DNA of 64,000 nucleotides from Mactra quadrangularis (lineage: Eukaryota > Mollusca > Bivalvia > Venerida > Mactridae), in the NCBI GenBank assembly GCA_025267735.1, contig CM046298.1, forward strand, positions 25,303,866-25,367,865, written 5' to 3'. A program made the position numbers and the translations under genes. The notes under the pieces are model-generated. The model saw only the letters and a program-made list of their open reading frames with translations. It did no database searches and was not told where the DNA came from. Of this stretch, positions 12,901 to 27,900 are shown piece by piece (the first letter of the stretch is position 1; each line of letters opens with the position of its first letter).

Positions 12901-15900
12901 GATGAATTGCGGTTTAAAATGAATAAAGAACGTGCGGAATCTATAATGAAATCTTATTTAAAGTATTGATAACAATAATCATTGCTCAGAATCTGACAGC
13001 GCATAACTGAATGTAATTGTCCGCGACATTTTAGTGATATGTTTCAAAATTGCAGCTTCTATGTCGAAATCCTAACACAATCCATGTAAAAAACCGGCGT
13101 ACGTAGTGTAGCAAATTACATCGAACCATTTACTGCCAAATCACTATGTGTGGAACATTATTTCAGAAAAAAGATAGAGGGTGCTACATTGTAGTTTTTA
13201 GCAAGACTGTTATCACCAGTCGAAACTGTTAGCGACATTCCACCACAGTGACCAAGATTTGTGGTACATTTTCCACTCGCCAGCAAATAGTTCTATACTA
13301 TTCAAAACTCGATATATATCTGCCTATACATTTCGTTTCTACACCTGTCTTCAAACAATAATAGTGACGCAAAATATTGACAATTTTTTTAACAATTGAA
13401 CAATGGCAGACAAATAAGTACACGACTGATTACCGCGGATGTAAACATTGATTTCATTCATGAAAAAATATGAATGAAAATATTTTACTCGTTCCCTTGT
13501 CCAGCACTATAGTCACGTGATACACAATAATGAACTTGGAAAGACTCAATCGCTCTACTTTGAATTTGTAAGAACAGTTCACTTTCATAATGATATTAAC
13601 AGTTAAGTATTTTTTTTATTTCTGGACACAAAGAATGACCAAACCAAAACTTGAACTATTGATAATTGTTATAGTTTTTGAGCCTTCAACACAGTCTTGC
13701 TTCAGTGCTTTTCAGCACTTTGATTTTAAAAAAGATGTGAACACATACATTTAATGCAGCTGTATTATAACCATTATAAGTTATCGTTACATCCGTATCA
13801 TCCTTGGTGGCGATAATTAACAGTTCACCTTTGTCATCACCATCGGCTTCTATAATAAAAAAATAAACGAGGTTTCATACATAAAATATATCAAACTTTT
13901 TATGTGCAAACAAATCAGACACATTAAGAGTAGATAATGCAAAAAAGAATACATTCATAAGCGTGGTAATCAGAAAAACAATAATTATTGCATCAATAGG
14001 TGGAATTATCTGAAATAATACAAACATATGGGTGGAATTATCTAAATGGGGTGGTATCTTCATTAAATGTTAAACATTCATATGTATGATATTTTAATTA
14101 AAACGTATAACTTCTAATAAAGAGGCCCCGGATTCGATCCATAACAATTTATAAATACCATCTCATTTTGCGAATTTCCTTCACAGAGGAAAATGTCATT
14201 CGCTCCTTGCGGAAGGATATGCCAGTTATTGTAAAAAGACAAGTGTTGGGGATAGTTGGTTTGGTATTCTGACAGCTGTACATAGAAAAATATATGTTGA
14301 TTCATGGTAAAATTCAGTTTAAAAAGACTCACGTAAAGTTAATCCTTGGTAACTGGTACCTAGCGATTTATCAGGAATAGCTACATATGAGCTTCCGGAC
14401 CCACTTTCTCGACTGATGACACGGACCCCTATGTTTTCATGATGGGAGTGAAGTTTAATTGTTCTTTGCTCTGTGTTCCAACTATTAGTATTTGAGGTAT
14501 ATTGAGCACGTGCATCGTCTATTACTATTTCAATCTAATAAAAAGAAAAAGTGCAATCTTATAGAAAGAAAAAGTGATAATCTTATAGAAAGAAATAGTG
14601 ATAATCTTATAGAAAGAAATAGTGCAATCTTATAGAAAGAAATAGTGCAATCTTATAGAAAGAAATAGTGCAATCTTATAGAAAGAAATAGTGCAATCTT
14701 ATAGAAAGAAATAGTGCAATCTTATAGAAAGAAATAGTGCAATCTTATAGAAAGAAAAAGTGATAATCTTATAGAAAGAAATAGTGATAATCTTATAGAA
14801 AGACAGAGTGAAAATCTAAGACAGAGTGAAAATCTAATGAAAAGAAAATGTGACAATCCAATGGAAAGAAAAAGCGACAATCAAGTAGAAAGAAATAGTG
14901 AAAATATAGTAGAATGAAATAGGGACAATCTAATGAAAAGAAAAAGTGACAATCTAATGAAAAGAAAATGTGACATCTATTGGAAATAAAAAGGACAAAC
15001 TAATGAAAATTAAAGTGTTATTCCAGTAGAATGAAAATGTGACAATCTATAATGGAAATAAAAAGGACAAACTAATGGAAATTAAAGTGGCATTCTCATA
15101 GAAAGGAAATGTGACAATCTATTTGTAAGAAAAAAATCATACACGATGACAACGTTACGTATTGCGTATTTTTTCATCAGTTATTTCGTAATGAAAGTGT
15201 TTATATATCCTTCCGATATTATGTAGTTTAAGCGAAATATACGTTATCAGTTAGTTACATACACATACCAATTTTAGGAAATTACTTATCCTTAATCTTA
15301 AAGGCACAGTTTTGACTTATGATAAAAACTCATTTGTCATTGGGTGATGATTAAAATTACCCTAAGTTTTGATTGACTTGTGATTTAAAATCTCATTTCT
15401 GATTGGCTACGAGAAAAAATGACATACATACTTTCTGTTTGTGACGTGATCATTTTATGTGAGTTTAAATTATGACGTCATCAATTATGCGTATTTTTTA
15501 CTCACCATACGGTCTCTCCTAACGTCAACATTATAACTTTCGTCACCATCGTAATCTGTGACAGTCACAACCGTACCAAGACTTGCAGTAACTATCTGAA
15601 TTCTTAAATCCTTAGCAGCGGCCTGTTCGGTGAAAGCTACATGAAATGTTCTACCCATGTTTGTTAATGCTAAATATATAAAAAAACAGAACAAGATTAA
15701 AAACGTAACATCAGTTCATACATAAAGGAAAGTTTGTGAGACTTACTGGATTTTTAAAAAAAAATCACGGATCTTATTGGAATAGTTTAGAATGCAGAAA
15801 CTGCTACATTTAAACTGATCAGAATTTAGAAATGTGTCCCCTAACCATTGATGTAGTTTAAACTTTGTTTTTAATTAAATTTTTGAAGGTAAACAATTTC

Positions 15901-18900
15901 TTACAACTGATCGAAGCAGTCGAGGGTTTGATTCGAGGTGGGGCATACTTTCGTAAATCTTGTTCATGAAATTATTTCTACGGTCATTCTCCCTCCTACC
16001 AAAGATTCTTAATCATGTTGTGCAGTTGTCAGTCACTGCCTGGTAGTTGAATAACAACTAAATCCAGAGATTTAGTCTTTCCAGGAACAGCAAGTACATT
16101 TTGTAGATTATATGACCTATACAATGTGTTGTTACAGCGTTTTATCTCAACCAAAAAGGTACTAAGCTAGGGGGGGATAACGTTTCTTGCCCAATGAAAC
16201 AATGATGTAGGGCGTATAATTGATTGCTTTAAACAAGTAGCTGGCTATTAAATCCGACATTATAAACACTCGACCACGTCGAATTATTTTTTGTAGAATT
16301 ATTCATACAGGAAAAGAATGTATAAATGTACGTCGATAGTAATGATTTTTATTTTCTTTACAGAAAAAAATCACCAAAATGAGAAAACATTTAACATTTC
16401 TCCAAATTAATTTCAAATAGATTGGTATAACTCGCAATACTTATCTACTCGCATAGACTGTCAAAAACAAACCTTATTAATTGATCGACTGCGATAAACT
16501 AAAGACATTAACTAGCATGAACATTTTTTTAACGTCGTATTCAACAAATATTTAGGTTATATACACGACGGCTAGCTCTTCCTACTATAGGTTTCCTGGA
16601 TACTTTTTCTATCACCAGTACTAACTCACCCTACCATGAGGCCGACAACTCATATATAGGATATGACCTACCGCGACAGGGCTCAAACCCGCGATCTCCG
16701 GATTCGAAGTCAGATATGCCACTACGCCACGGCCGCGGCTTCAACTAGCATGAACAAGGTCGTTGGAATGTTAAAGTTTGATGGACTTTCGATTAGTTAG
16801 ATTACATGATTTTTATTTGTTTGGGTCGTCAGACCAAACAAATAATGGTAGCGAAATTTCAGACCCGAATGCTGTTAATTGCAAATACCGAAAGTAGTCC
16901 GCTTTTTTGAAGCGGTTACTTCCCTTTACATGGACATTAACGCCGAAAAATTCAGGGGAGATCACTGCGTGAAGATTGTCAAATGGACTGGTCCCCTGCG
17001 AACTATTATAGGACAGGGAACCAGATTAATTGTCAAATAACAGGCGCATTAATTTTCAAACCTGATCATGGAAGACAATATAGTTCCCGATTGGTCGAAG
17101 ATTTCTAATATTGTGCAATTCTGTAACATTTCCGCAAATTACTGGTAATATATTGAAATAATTTTGATTAAACGCACGTCAATTTTGAACTCTTCAATTA
17201 AAAGGTGTTCGCCTATGGGTTAGTTTATATAACAAATTCAATTTGTCACGTGATCAAACCACGCTGAAGAGTCAACAGAACAACCCACGGAGAAGAAAGA
17301 AAGAAGATTTGTAAATAAAATTTCATGCAATATTTATATACATTATCGTTTGTTGGTATTATTTATAAACAAGAAATATATGTAAAGTTGATTTCACATA
17401 ACAAACCAATTAGTGACAGTGATAATATTGATTAAAGCGCATACAGATTCAATTTTTTGTTGGGCACAGACACAGGTCCTTTGTTTACTTAAATAGGCCT
17501 ATCATTATAAAGCGACGCCAAATAATTTGGATCGTGTGGATGTGATTTTCAGTTTAAGAAGCTGTCTGAATACTTTTTCCACAAAACGAACAGGTTTGTG
17601 ACAGTGACAACTTTGATTAAAGCGCATATATTTTGAGTAGGTCACAGTTCCTCTGTTTATTTACGTTTTAAGCGACGCCATATTGGATATTTAATGTGGA
17701 TGTGATTTTCATTTGAAGAAGTTATAAGATGCTGCGGTAATGTTGTAACTTTTTTAAATGAAATATGACCGTAGAATTCATTTGCAACAAACACTAGTAT
17801 GTGACAGTAATAAATGTGCGCGAAATCACACAGAAGTCGGAATAAGGTCACGGCTCCTTTGTTCTCGCCTAAAATTGCAAAATCATGAATTGAGGGCAAC
17901 TCAATTGAGGCACCCCACTGATCGGGGACCACATTATTTTCAGTTCCTTAAAATATAAATTTATAACCCTGTGGCATTGTTCTTTGAATTCATAGCATCT
18001 GTAGTATCTGTACTACATTTATATCTCATTGTTTCCACACAACCTTCACCTTTCTATATTCCGTGACCCAAACAAATTCAGCGCCTTCTGTGCTTTGATT
18101 ACATTTGTTGTCGAACGTTCGTAGATCACAAAACTGTGGTACGGTGTAACAGTGAAATAATATGAACGCATGCATAACAGTCTCATAGTGAAATATATGT
18201 AAGAAACGACAAAATGATAAAAACACAATGACGTCACATTGGAACCATTCTCGTTCCCAGAGGTAGTAGGATTCTCAATGCTAGCTAGCATAGAGAATCC
18301 TACTAGACACTGGGAACGAGAATGCATTGGCACCAGAATCTTTTATTCGTTAAAAGTCAGCCCAAATGTTCTTTCAAATGATATCTTGTCAACAAACACA
18401 ATTAAAAACCTTCCCGTACATATACATTATAGTGAACAAGTTGTTATTTAATTCCATTACATATTATTAGGCAATGCTATACAGGAATTTTGTTAGGCAT
18501 CCGCGTGGGCCTAGGTTTTAGAGTCCTCAATCCAAGAAAAATGTTGGTGAAATTTTCTGAACTAATTCTGTTGTTCCGGGACTCGATAACTGATTTTTCT
18601 CAGGAAATACTGTTAGTTCTTTGTTTCTGTGTATTTGATTAATTGAAAATGTATGTGTGCATTATATGTATACTTTTGTTATAGAATTACTTAAATCTCG
18701 CATTAATGTCATAAACATTCATGTACTACCAAGTACTTAATTGTGTGAATACTAGCTAGAATGGGCATGTTTTTTCATTTTCGGTTTGTGTTTTTGTGAA
18801 TAGGTTGAGTTGACACTTAACAAAATTCCAATTTGACATGGCCTTGTATATTGCAGTGAGCTTGTATGCGTTTATGGAAGTCTATACATTGACCAGGGAT

Positions 18901-21900
18901 GCGTTAGCCTGTAAAGCACGCAAGTCTACTGATCGAGGGGTCGTGGGATCGATTCCCAGGCGGAGCATACTTTCGTGGAGCTTGGTCATGAAATTATTTT
19001 TACCGCCAATCTCCCTCCTACCAATGATTTTTAATTATGTAGGGCAGTTGTCCGTAACTGACGAAAGTATGTGCTTAGTAGTTGGTTAACAGCTAAATAC
19101 AGAGATGTAGCCTTTCCAGGAGGCGTGAGTAGGTTGACTTACCGTCGTTATATGACCTATACAATGTGTTGCTACGGCGTTAAACCCAACAAACTAACAA
19201 ACATAAAGTTATAGACTCTGATACCAGTGTGACGCCCCTTTAAGTGTTAAATCAACTTACTTGAGTCTTTTTCTCCTTCCTGGTAAGTTAATCTAAATTT
19301 AATGTTTTCAAGATAATATGCTTTATCTAATGGCACGTTGGTATTATCGGCTGAGATGGCAAAAAACTTGACTTGATATGGATTAAAAAACTGCGTGACA
19401 CTTAAATCATCATAGGGTCTGAAAAAGACATCAATGACTGCCAGAAAACTGTAGTATAGGTGAAAAATAACGAATTGGCACTTCAATTTTCTGTAGGAAA
19501 TGATCATTTACTTGTGCATATACATGTAAAAAAGACGAATATGTTAGTTTTCAACATTTACACGATTTTACAAAGTCATGCAGTGTTGTGTTCTTTTTAT
19601 ATTTCTAAATTAAGATCTATGGGTTTTTTTTCAACTTGGTGAGTCAATTTTTACGTAAAATATTGCTTTGTCAAGAAGGATAAAAACCAGATAACATTAA
19701 TAAGTTTTCTATTATAATCAATACATATAATTATGTGAGATATGATAATGAATAAAGTACGTGTACATACATTTTATTGACATAATTATGTCAGTAATTA
19801 CCAGCTTAGCTATGTTCACATAACATTATAGTACTTCTTTGCACTGCAGACAAGCTCTTGGATGATGCACGAACATTGAGCAATAAGCACTTATTGATAG
19901 CCATTTCTAATACGGTACAACGCCAACGTGTAAGAACGTATTTTTTGTGTTCTTGTGCAAATTATCATTCTTCAAATTATTGTACGATATACAGTACATG
20001 TATACGAGTTCATGTAACTTTCCCGTCTTCATACTTGACGTCTTTTATGTATGTTCGTATCATGTAAATACATGTATGTATATGTCTTGTTTCTTTTTGG
20101 GCTTAATAGCCTAAGAAATTATAGGTATTAAACCATTAAACCTGTTGACAACGAAATGCCTAAGAAATTATATGTATATAATAAACCATTTAACCTGTTG
20201 ACAACGAAATGTCTGATAGTAAGTACATGTAGTAAAAATTTGTAGGCAGACCATTGTAGCATTCCGTATTACATGTATAAGTATAGTAAATATGTATACA
20301 TGTATTGAAGTGTACATGTTTTGTAGTGTACATGTATTGTAGGATACATGTATTGAAGTGTACATGTTTTGTAGTGTACATGTATTGTAGGGTACATGTA
20401 TTGAAGTGTACATGTTTTGTAGTGTACATGTATTGTAGTGTACATGTATTGAAGTGTACATGTTTTGTAGTGTACATATATTGTAGCGTACATGTATTGT
20501 AGTGTATTGTAGTGTACATGTATTGTAGTGTACATGTATTGTAGTGTACATATATTGTAGCGTACATGTATTGTAGTGTATTGTAGTGTACATGTTTTGT
20601 AGTGTATTGTAGTGTACATGTATTGCAATGTATTGTAGTGTACAAGTATTGTAGTGTACATGTATTGTAGTGTATTGTAGTGTACATGTTTTGTAGTGTA
20701 CATGTATTGTAGTGTACATGTATTGTAGTGTACATGTATTGTAGTGTTAATGTATTGTAGTGTACATGTATTGTAGTATACATGTATTGTAGTGTACATG
20801 TATTGTAGTGTACATGTATTGTAGTGTTAATGTATTGTAGTGTTAATGTATTGTAGTGTACATGTATTGTAGTATACATGTATTGTAGTGTATATGTATT
20901 GTAGTGTATTTTAGTGTACATGTATTGTAGTGTACATGTATTATAGTGTATTGTAGTGTACATGTATTGTAGTGTACATGTATTGTAGTGTACATGTATT
21001 GTAGTGTACATGTATTGTAGTGTTAATGTATTGTAGTGTACATGTATTGTAGTGTTAATGTATTGTAGTGTTAATGTATTGTAGTGTTAATGTATTGTAG
21101 TGTATTGTAGTGTACATGTATTGTAGTGTACATGTATTGTAATGAACATGTATTGTAGTGTACATGTATTGTAGTGTACATGTATTGTAATGTACATGTA
21201 TTGTAGTGTACATGTATTGTAGTGTATTGTAGCGTACATGTATTGTAGTATACATGTATTGTAGTGTACGTGTATTTTAGTGTACATATATTATAGTGTA
21301 TTGTAGTGTACATGTATTGTAGTGTATTGTAGTGTAAATGTATTGTAGTGTACATGTATTGTAGTGTACATGTATTATTGTGTATTGTAGAGTACATGTA
21401 TTGTAGTGTACATGTAGTGTAGTGTACATTTATTGTAGTGTACATGTATTGCAGTGTACATGTATTGTAGTGTACATGTATTATAGTGTATTGTAGAGTA
21501 CATGTATTGTAGTGTATTGTAGAGTACATGTAGTGTAGTGTACATTTATTATAGTGTACATGTATTGTAGTGTACATGTATTGTAGTGTACATGTATTGT
21601 AGTGAACATGTATTATAGTGTATTGTAGTGTACATGTATTGTAGTGTACATGTATTGTAGTGTACATGTATTGTAGTGTACATGTACTGTAGTGTACATG
21701 TATTGTAGTGTACATGTATTGTAGTGTACATGTATTGTAGTGTACATGTATTATAGTGTATTGTAGAGTACATGTATTGTAGTATACATGTATTGTAGTG
21801 TACATGTATTGTAGTGTTAATGTATTGTAGTGTTAATGTATTGTAGTGTACATGTATTGTAGTGTACATGTATTGTAGTGTACATGTATTGTAGTATACA

Positions 21901-24900
21901 TGTATTGTAGTGTATATGTATTGTAGTGTATTTTAGTGTACATGTATTGTAGTGTACATGTATTATAGTGTATTGTAGTGTACATGTATTGTAGTGTACA
22001 TGTATTGTAGTGTACATGTATTGTAGTGTACATGTATTGTAGTGTTAATGTATTGTAGTGTTAATGTATTGTAGTGTACATGTATTGTAGTGTTAATGTA
22101 TTGTAGTGTACATGTATTGTAGTGTTAATGTATTGTAGTGTACATGTATTGTAGTGTACATGTATTGTAGTGTACATGTATTGTAATGTACATGTATTGT
22201 AGTGTACATGTATTGTAGTGTACATGTATTGTAATGTACATGTATTGTAGTGTACATGTATTGTAGTGTATTGTAGCGTACATGTATTGTAGTATACATG
22301 TATTGTAGTGTACGTGTATTTTAGTGTACATATATTATAGTGTATTGTAGTGTACATGTATTGTAGTGTATTGTAGTGTAAATGTATTGTAGTGTACATG
22401 TATTGTAGTGTACATGTATTATAGTGTATTGTAGAGTACATGTATTGTAGTGTACATGTAGTGTAGTGTACATTTATTGTAGTGTACATGTATTGCAGTA
22501 TACATTTATTGTAGTGTTCATGTATTATAGTGTATTGTAGAGTACATGTATTGTAGTGTACATGTATTGTAGTGTACATGTATTGTAGTGTACATGTATT
22601 ATAGTGTACATGTATTGTAGTATACATGGATTGTAGTGTACATGTATTGTAGTGTAAATGTATTGTAGTGTACATGTAGTGTAGTGTACATGCATGTTGT
22701 ATGAATAAAATTGAGAAGAAATGGAATCTACATAATTTTTGTCAACAAATATCGCTGTCTTAACACAAAACAAAACACGATATAAACAGAACATGCGTCA
22801 ACTTTGAAAAAAAATCTTTCATATATATTAACACAAGAGCTTAGATAATGATCCTAAAGATTGATCTTACATCGAAAAAGAAATACAGGAAAGTTCAGCT
22901 ATACAGACCACCTTGATTATTGCATAAATATGTGATTTTTGATGATTTTTGGGTCCAAAATGGTTAATTCGGGAAGAAAAATGTCTACATATTAAGACCA
23001 CTCCGCTATATTAAGACAATTGATTTTGATGTTCACAATAGCTGAACTTTACTGTATTTACATATATTTACCCAACAGTTAAAACAGACGAAGACACAGA
23101 ATAAGACAGTTGCGAATCGCAATTCATCTGTATATATTTCGATGTGCCCAGAAGCCGTATGAGAACGCCCTGTGAATTATACAAAAATAATATTGATCTC
23201 ATTCAAATATTTAAAACTGTACTCGCTCTCAAAATCTGATTCATTACATGTTATTAAACAAAGTATTTTGATCCTGTTATTTTTCCAAGGGCAGTCGAAT
23301 TGGCCCAAGGCCGAAGACCATTTTTGTTTTAATGGGACGAATTGTTATTGTAAAAAAATGTTTCTAAGTTTCTTTCTGACGCATTGCGAGTTCAGCTTTT
23401 ACTCATTGCTTTCGAGCTATTTGGTATCTATCAGTCAATCTCTATCAGACGATCGGTCTGCTGTAAATCGGTCAGTCAGTCAATCATCGTGCTACTGGTA
23501 TTAGACTATAAATCTTCATGCTAGTGAAGCTCACAGAGGATGTAAGTCACTGGAAAATTGATACATTTGTGTTCGTAAGACAAAATCAAAATTACACTTT
23601 TGCGACAATTCTGCTCAAAATAATATGAAAATCACATGGGATCAACAAGGAAATAAAAAGTTATTTATAATTACATCATTTGATCCACAAACTCCCTCAT
23701 TGAAACTTAAAGTATAAATATCTGAGAGACCGGTTGCAACTGTACTTGATGTACAACCAGCGTCATTTACAGCTGAAAGAGAATTATAACTACATTTGTA
23801 GATCAGGAAATATAGTCATGTGATCTGCAACAACAACTAAACTAGTATACAACAAAGATCACGTGACTATACATTGTAAATCTATAGAGGACTCTATCTC
23901 CGTGAGCAGATATCTCATACACCGCTGTTATAGGTTCTCCCGACATCGGGCATGTGGTCACCTGTGATAACCTTTGTGGAGCCTTTTAATCTGGACGAGA
24001 CATTATCAATAGTACAGGAATCAGACATTCCGAAAAGTGTTTTGACATTATTGGATATTCGGTCTTGTGATCTCGGAAGAATCGCTGGACCTAATTGGGA
24101 GTCACTGGACCAGCAAAAATCATCCAACAGTCAATACCTCATGACTTATCATTACTGTTTTCGGATTGCTTATCTGTCATTATTTTAACTTTTAACTGAA
24201 GACAAACATCCAAATTAGTTCAATACATACCAAGAAATAATTAAAGACGAATAGCCTATAGCTGTCCTCATTTGATTATAAAAATGAAATTAAATTTAAC
24301 ATTTGGACTGGCTAAGTCAGACTTTTTCCTGGACCGACTGGAATTTCACTGGTCAGGTCTGTCGGACCGGCATTTTTCGAAATGTCTGATTTGGGAAATT
24401 ATTATTAACATTTTTATTATTCCTGTATCTCGCTTTCAGAGCATTGTTGACAGTGATAATGTTTACGGGCTGTGGTCAGATAATTTGTTGCGAAATGCCT
24501 AGGTTTACAGATTGATAATATTCAAAAAATGCTGTGACGTAGTAAACAATAACGTCAGTATCAAATTCGTAACGTAATACGCAGAGTAATGGAGGTTACA
24601 CAATTTGGAACAAAAGGTATACATTCTTTCTGATTACTAAGGTGTTAATAATATAATATATTGACATTTTTGGCTTTTTATATCAATAAAACTAAATGTT
24701 AAGGAAAAAGTAACATAATAATTATAGTCACAACTCATAATCTGTTGAAAAATCGGCAATTAACCCATACTCTGACTAATGATTTAATTCAACGATGCAC
24801 CAATTAAGTAGAACAGTGTAAAACACTACTTATATTGGAAAGTCTCCAAATAAATGGTGCTAAATTAGCAATTAAGCGATAACCTTCCATCGGCAATGAC

Positions 24901-27900
24901 AAAAAAACACAATTTGACAAAAAAGAAACATTCCTGGCATGAAAAATTTTATATAACGAGATTTTTTTTCCAAAAATTGGACTCATTTAGACTTTAAAAA
25001 CAACAAATTTTTAGGGATGAATGGCCCCATCCCAGGTTCTGCACATAATGTATCTTACGGAGCGGTCAGACCCTCAGGCAATCAAAGAAAACAAGAAAAA
25101 CAAAAGCAAGATTTCACTTTTTAAATTATAACTTACGCTGTTCTAAAGTTGCAGGATCACTGTCATCAACATAAGCTTGTATACCAGTAACACCTGTCTC
25201 GTCATTCACCTTAACACGTACAGCATACTGTTTGTCACTATTGTTGTCAAAACACCATAATCGTCCAATTGCAGCTAAAATACATATGTATATCATCATT
25301 ATCACAGGAGCTTGACATTCAGTATTGTAGTTTGAGAAATTCCTCCTTATTATAAAAACTAGTTTTTTATTATAATGAGGAGGGATTTTTTTTCAAACTA
25401 CGATAAAAAATGTCAAACTCCTGCGTTATTTATAACATGATTTGTATACAGGCCTCTTTTTATATAGAAAATATGTCCAATGGCACTACACTATCATATA
25501 ACACATAATTATGAATAAATGATAAAAATGATAACGAGAGACGTTTTTAACATTATTAGACTCTTTTATTTCTCCAGTTTTAGAGTAAATCAGGCACACA
25601 TGCACACACCCTACAAACAGAAGCGAACACCAACACATATATTAACATGAACTTGAAGGATCTAAACTTAGTAATCTTAAGTATACTTAACATAGAATGG
25701 TTTAATACAGTTCGTTTTACAAATTTCTTTCATCTTTTACAACTATATCCGGTGTTAACAGTGATGGGTACTCGTACTTGAACTCAAATATTGTAGTGTC
25801 TTAGGTGTAATAATAGGCGATAGTAGATTTGTATCACTAATCATGTTGAAATATTAAGGGTACATACATGCACGTACATTAGACAAATGATCAAGTAACC
25901 TAGATGAGAATTTGATTTCGTCATTTTCGTCTCGAGATTCACAGAAGAAACATGTTGATAAATAATTAACAGGCAAATGAAATTTTCATCTAAGTAACAA
26001 TCTATTCTCGACAGTTAAAGTTTAAAATACAGGCTATGTTAGCGTTGCTGGTAAAACCGCCTATAAGTCAACTAAACAGGATATCTGACCTGAAGTGAAT
26101 AATTAGTTTACTTACCACTATATACTCCAGTTATACTAACCAAGCATAGCAAACATACTATCACTGGAACCTACAAACAAAAACATACTTAGAATAAAAC
26201 ATAAAAAATCCAATTATTATTGTGGACAGGGTGGTGATAAAAACACCATGAAGCCATGCATTAGATAGCGATGATGTCATGGTTTATGGTGATGATTATG
26301 GTGATGACGTCATGTTTATGGTGATGACATCATGCTTTATGGTGATGATGCCATGTTTTATGTAGATGATGTCATGTTTTTTATGGTGATGATGTTATGC
26401 TTTATGGTGATGATGCCATGCTTTATATTGATGACGTCATGTTTTAAAGTGATGATGTCATGCTTTATGGTGATGACGTCATGTTTTATGTAGATGGTGT
26501 CATGTTTTATGGTGATGATGTCATGCTTTATGGTGATGATGTCATGCTTTATGATGATGATGTCGTGCTTTATGGTGATGATGTCATATTTTATGTAGAT
26601 GATGCCAAGTTTTATGGTGATGATGTCATGCTTTATGGTGATGATGTCAATTGTTATGCTTTATGGTGACGATGTCGTGCTCTATGGTGATGACTTCATG
26701 TTTTATGGTGCCGATGTCGTGCTTTATGGTGATGATGTCATGCTTTATGGTGAGGATGTCGTGCTCTATGGTGATGACGTCATGTATTATGGTGAGGATG
26801 TAGTGTTTGATGGTGATGATGTCATGCTTAATGGTGAGGATGTCATTTTTCATGCTTTATGGTGATAATGACGTATTTTATGGTGATGATGTCTAGTTTT
26901 ATGGGGATGAAGTCATGCTTTATGGTGATGATGTCGTGTTTTATGGTGATGATGTCGTGCTCTATAGTGATGACGTCATGTTTTATGGTGATAATATCAT
27001 GTTTAATGGTGATGATGTCGTGTTTTATGGTAATAATGTCATGCTTTATGGTGATGATGTCGTGTTTTATGGTGATAATGTTGTGTTTTATGGTGATGAT
27101 GTCGAGTTTTATGGTGATGATGACGTGTTTTATGGTGATGATGTCGTGTTTTATGGTGATGACGTCATGTTTTACGGTGATAATATCATGTTTAATGGTG
27201 ATGATGTCATGCTTTATGGTAATAATGTCATGCTTTATGGTGATGATGTCGTGTTTTATAGTGATAATGTTGTGTTTTATGGTGATAATGTTGTGTTTTA
27301 TGGTGATGATGACGTGTTTTATGGTGATGATGACTTGTTTTATGGTGATGATGACGTGTTTTATGGTGATGATGACGTGTTTTATGGTGATGATGTCGTG
27401 TTTTATGGTGATGATGTCGTGTTTTATGGTGATGATGACGTGTTTTATGGTGATGATGTCGTGTTTTATGGTGATGATGTCGTGTTTTATGGTGATGATG
27501 TCGTGTTTTATGGTGATGATGTCGTGTTTTATGGTGATGATGTCGTGTTTTATGGTGATGATGTCGTGTTTTATGGTGATGATGTCGTGTTTTATGGTGA
27601 TGATGTCGTGCTTTATGGTGATAATGTCATGCTTAATGGTGATTATGTCATGCTTTATGGTGATGATGTCATGCTTTATGGTGATGATGTCGTGTTTTAT
27701 GGTGATGATGTCGTGCTTTATGGTAATGATGTCATGCTTTATGGTAAAGATGTCAAATGTTATGCTTTATGGTGATGATGTCGAGTTTTATGGTGATGAT
27801 GTCGTGTTTTATGATGATGATGTCATGCTTTATGGTAATGATGTCATGCTTTATGGTAAAGATGTCAAATGTTATGCTTTATGGTGATGATGTCGAGTTT

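Noticed and set aside
20168..22675. Open frames of up to 273 codons with TIHVHYNTCTLQYM repeats
   Set aside because: They are translations of the 16-bp minisatellite. Several overlapping frames are open at once, there is no splice or start context, and the array lies in an intron.
22875..22902. A 28-nt phase-compatible micro-exon between exons 4 and 5
   Set aside because: It would fix the phase conflict, but it lies at the end of a small inverted repeat, is too short to judge and has no independent support.
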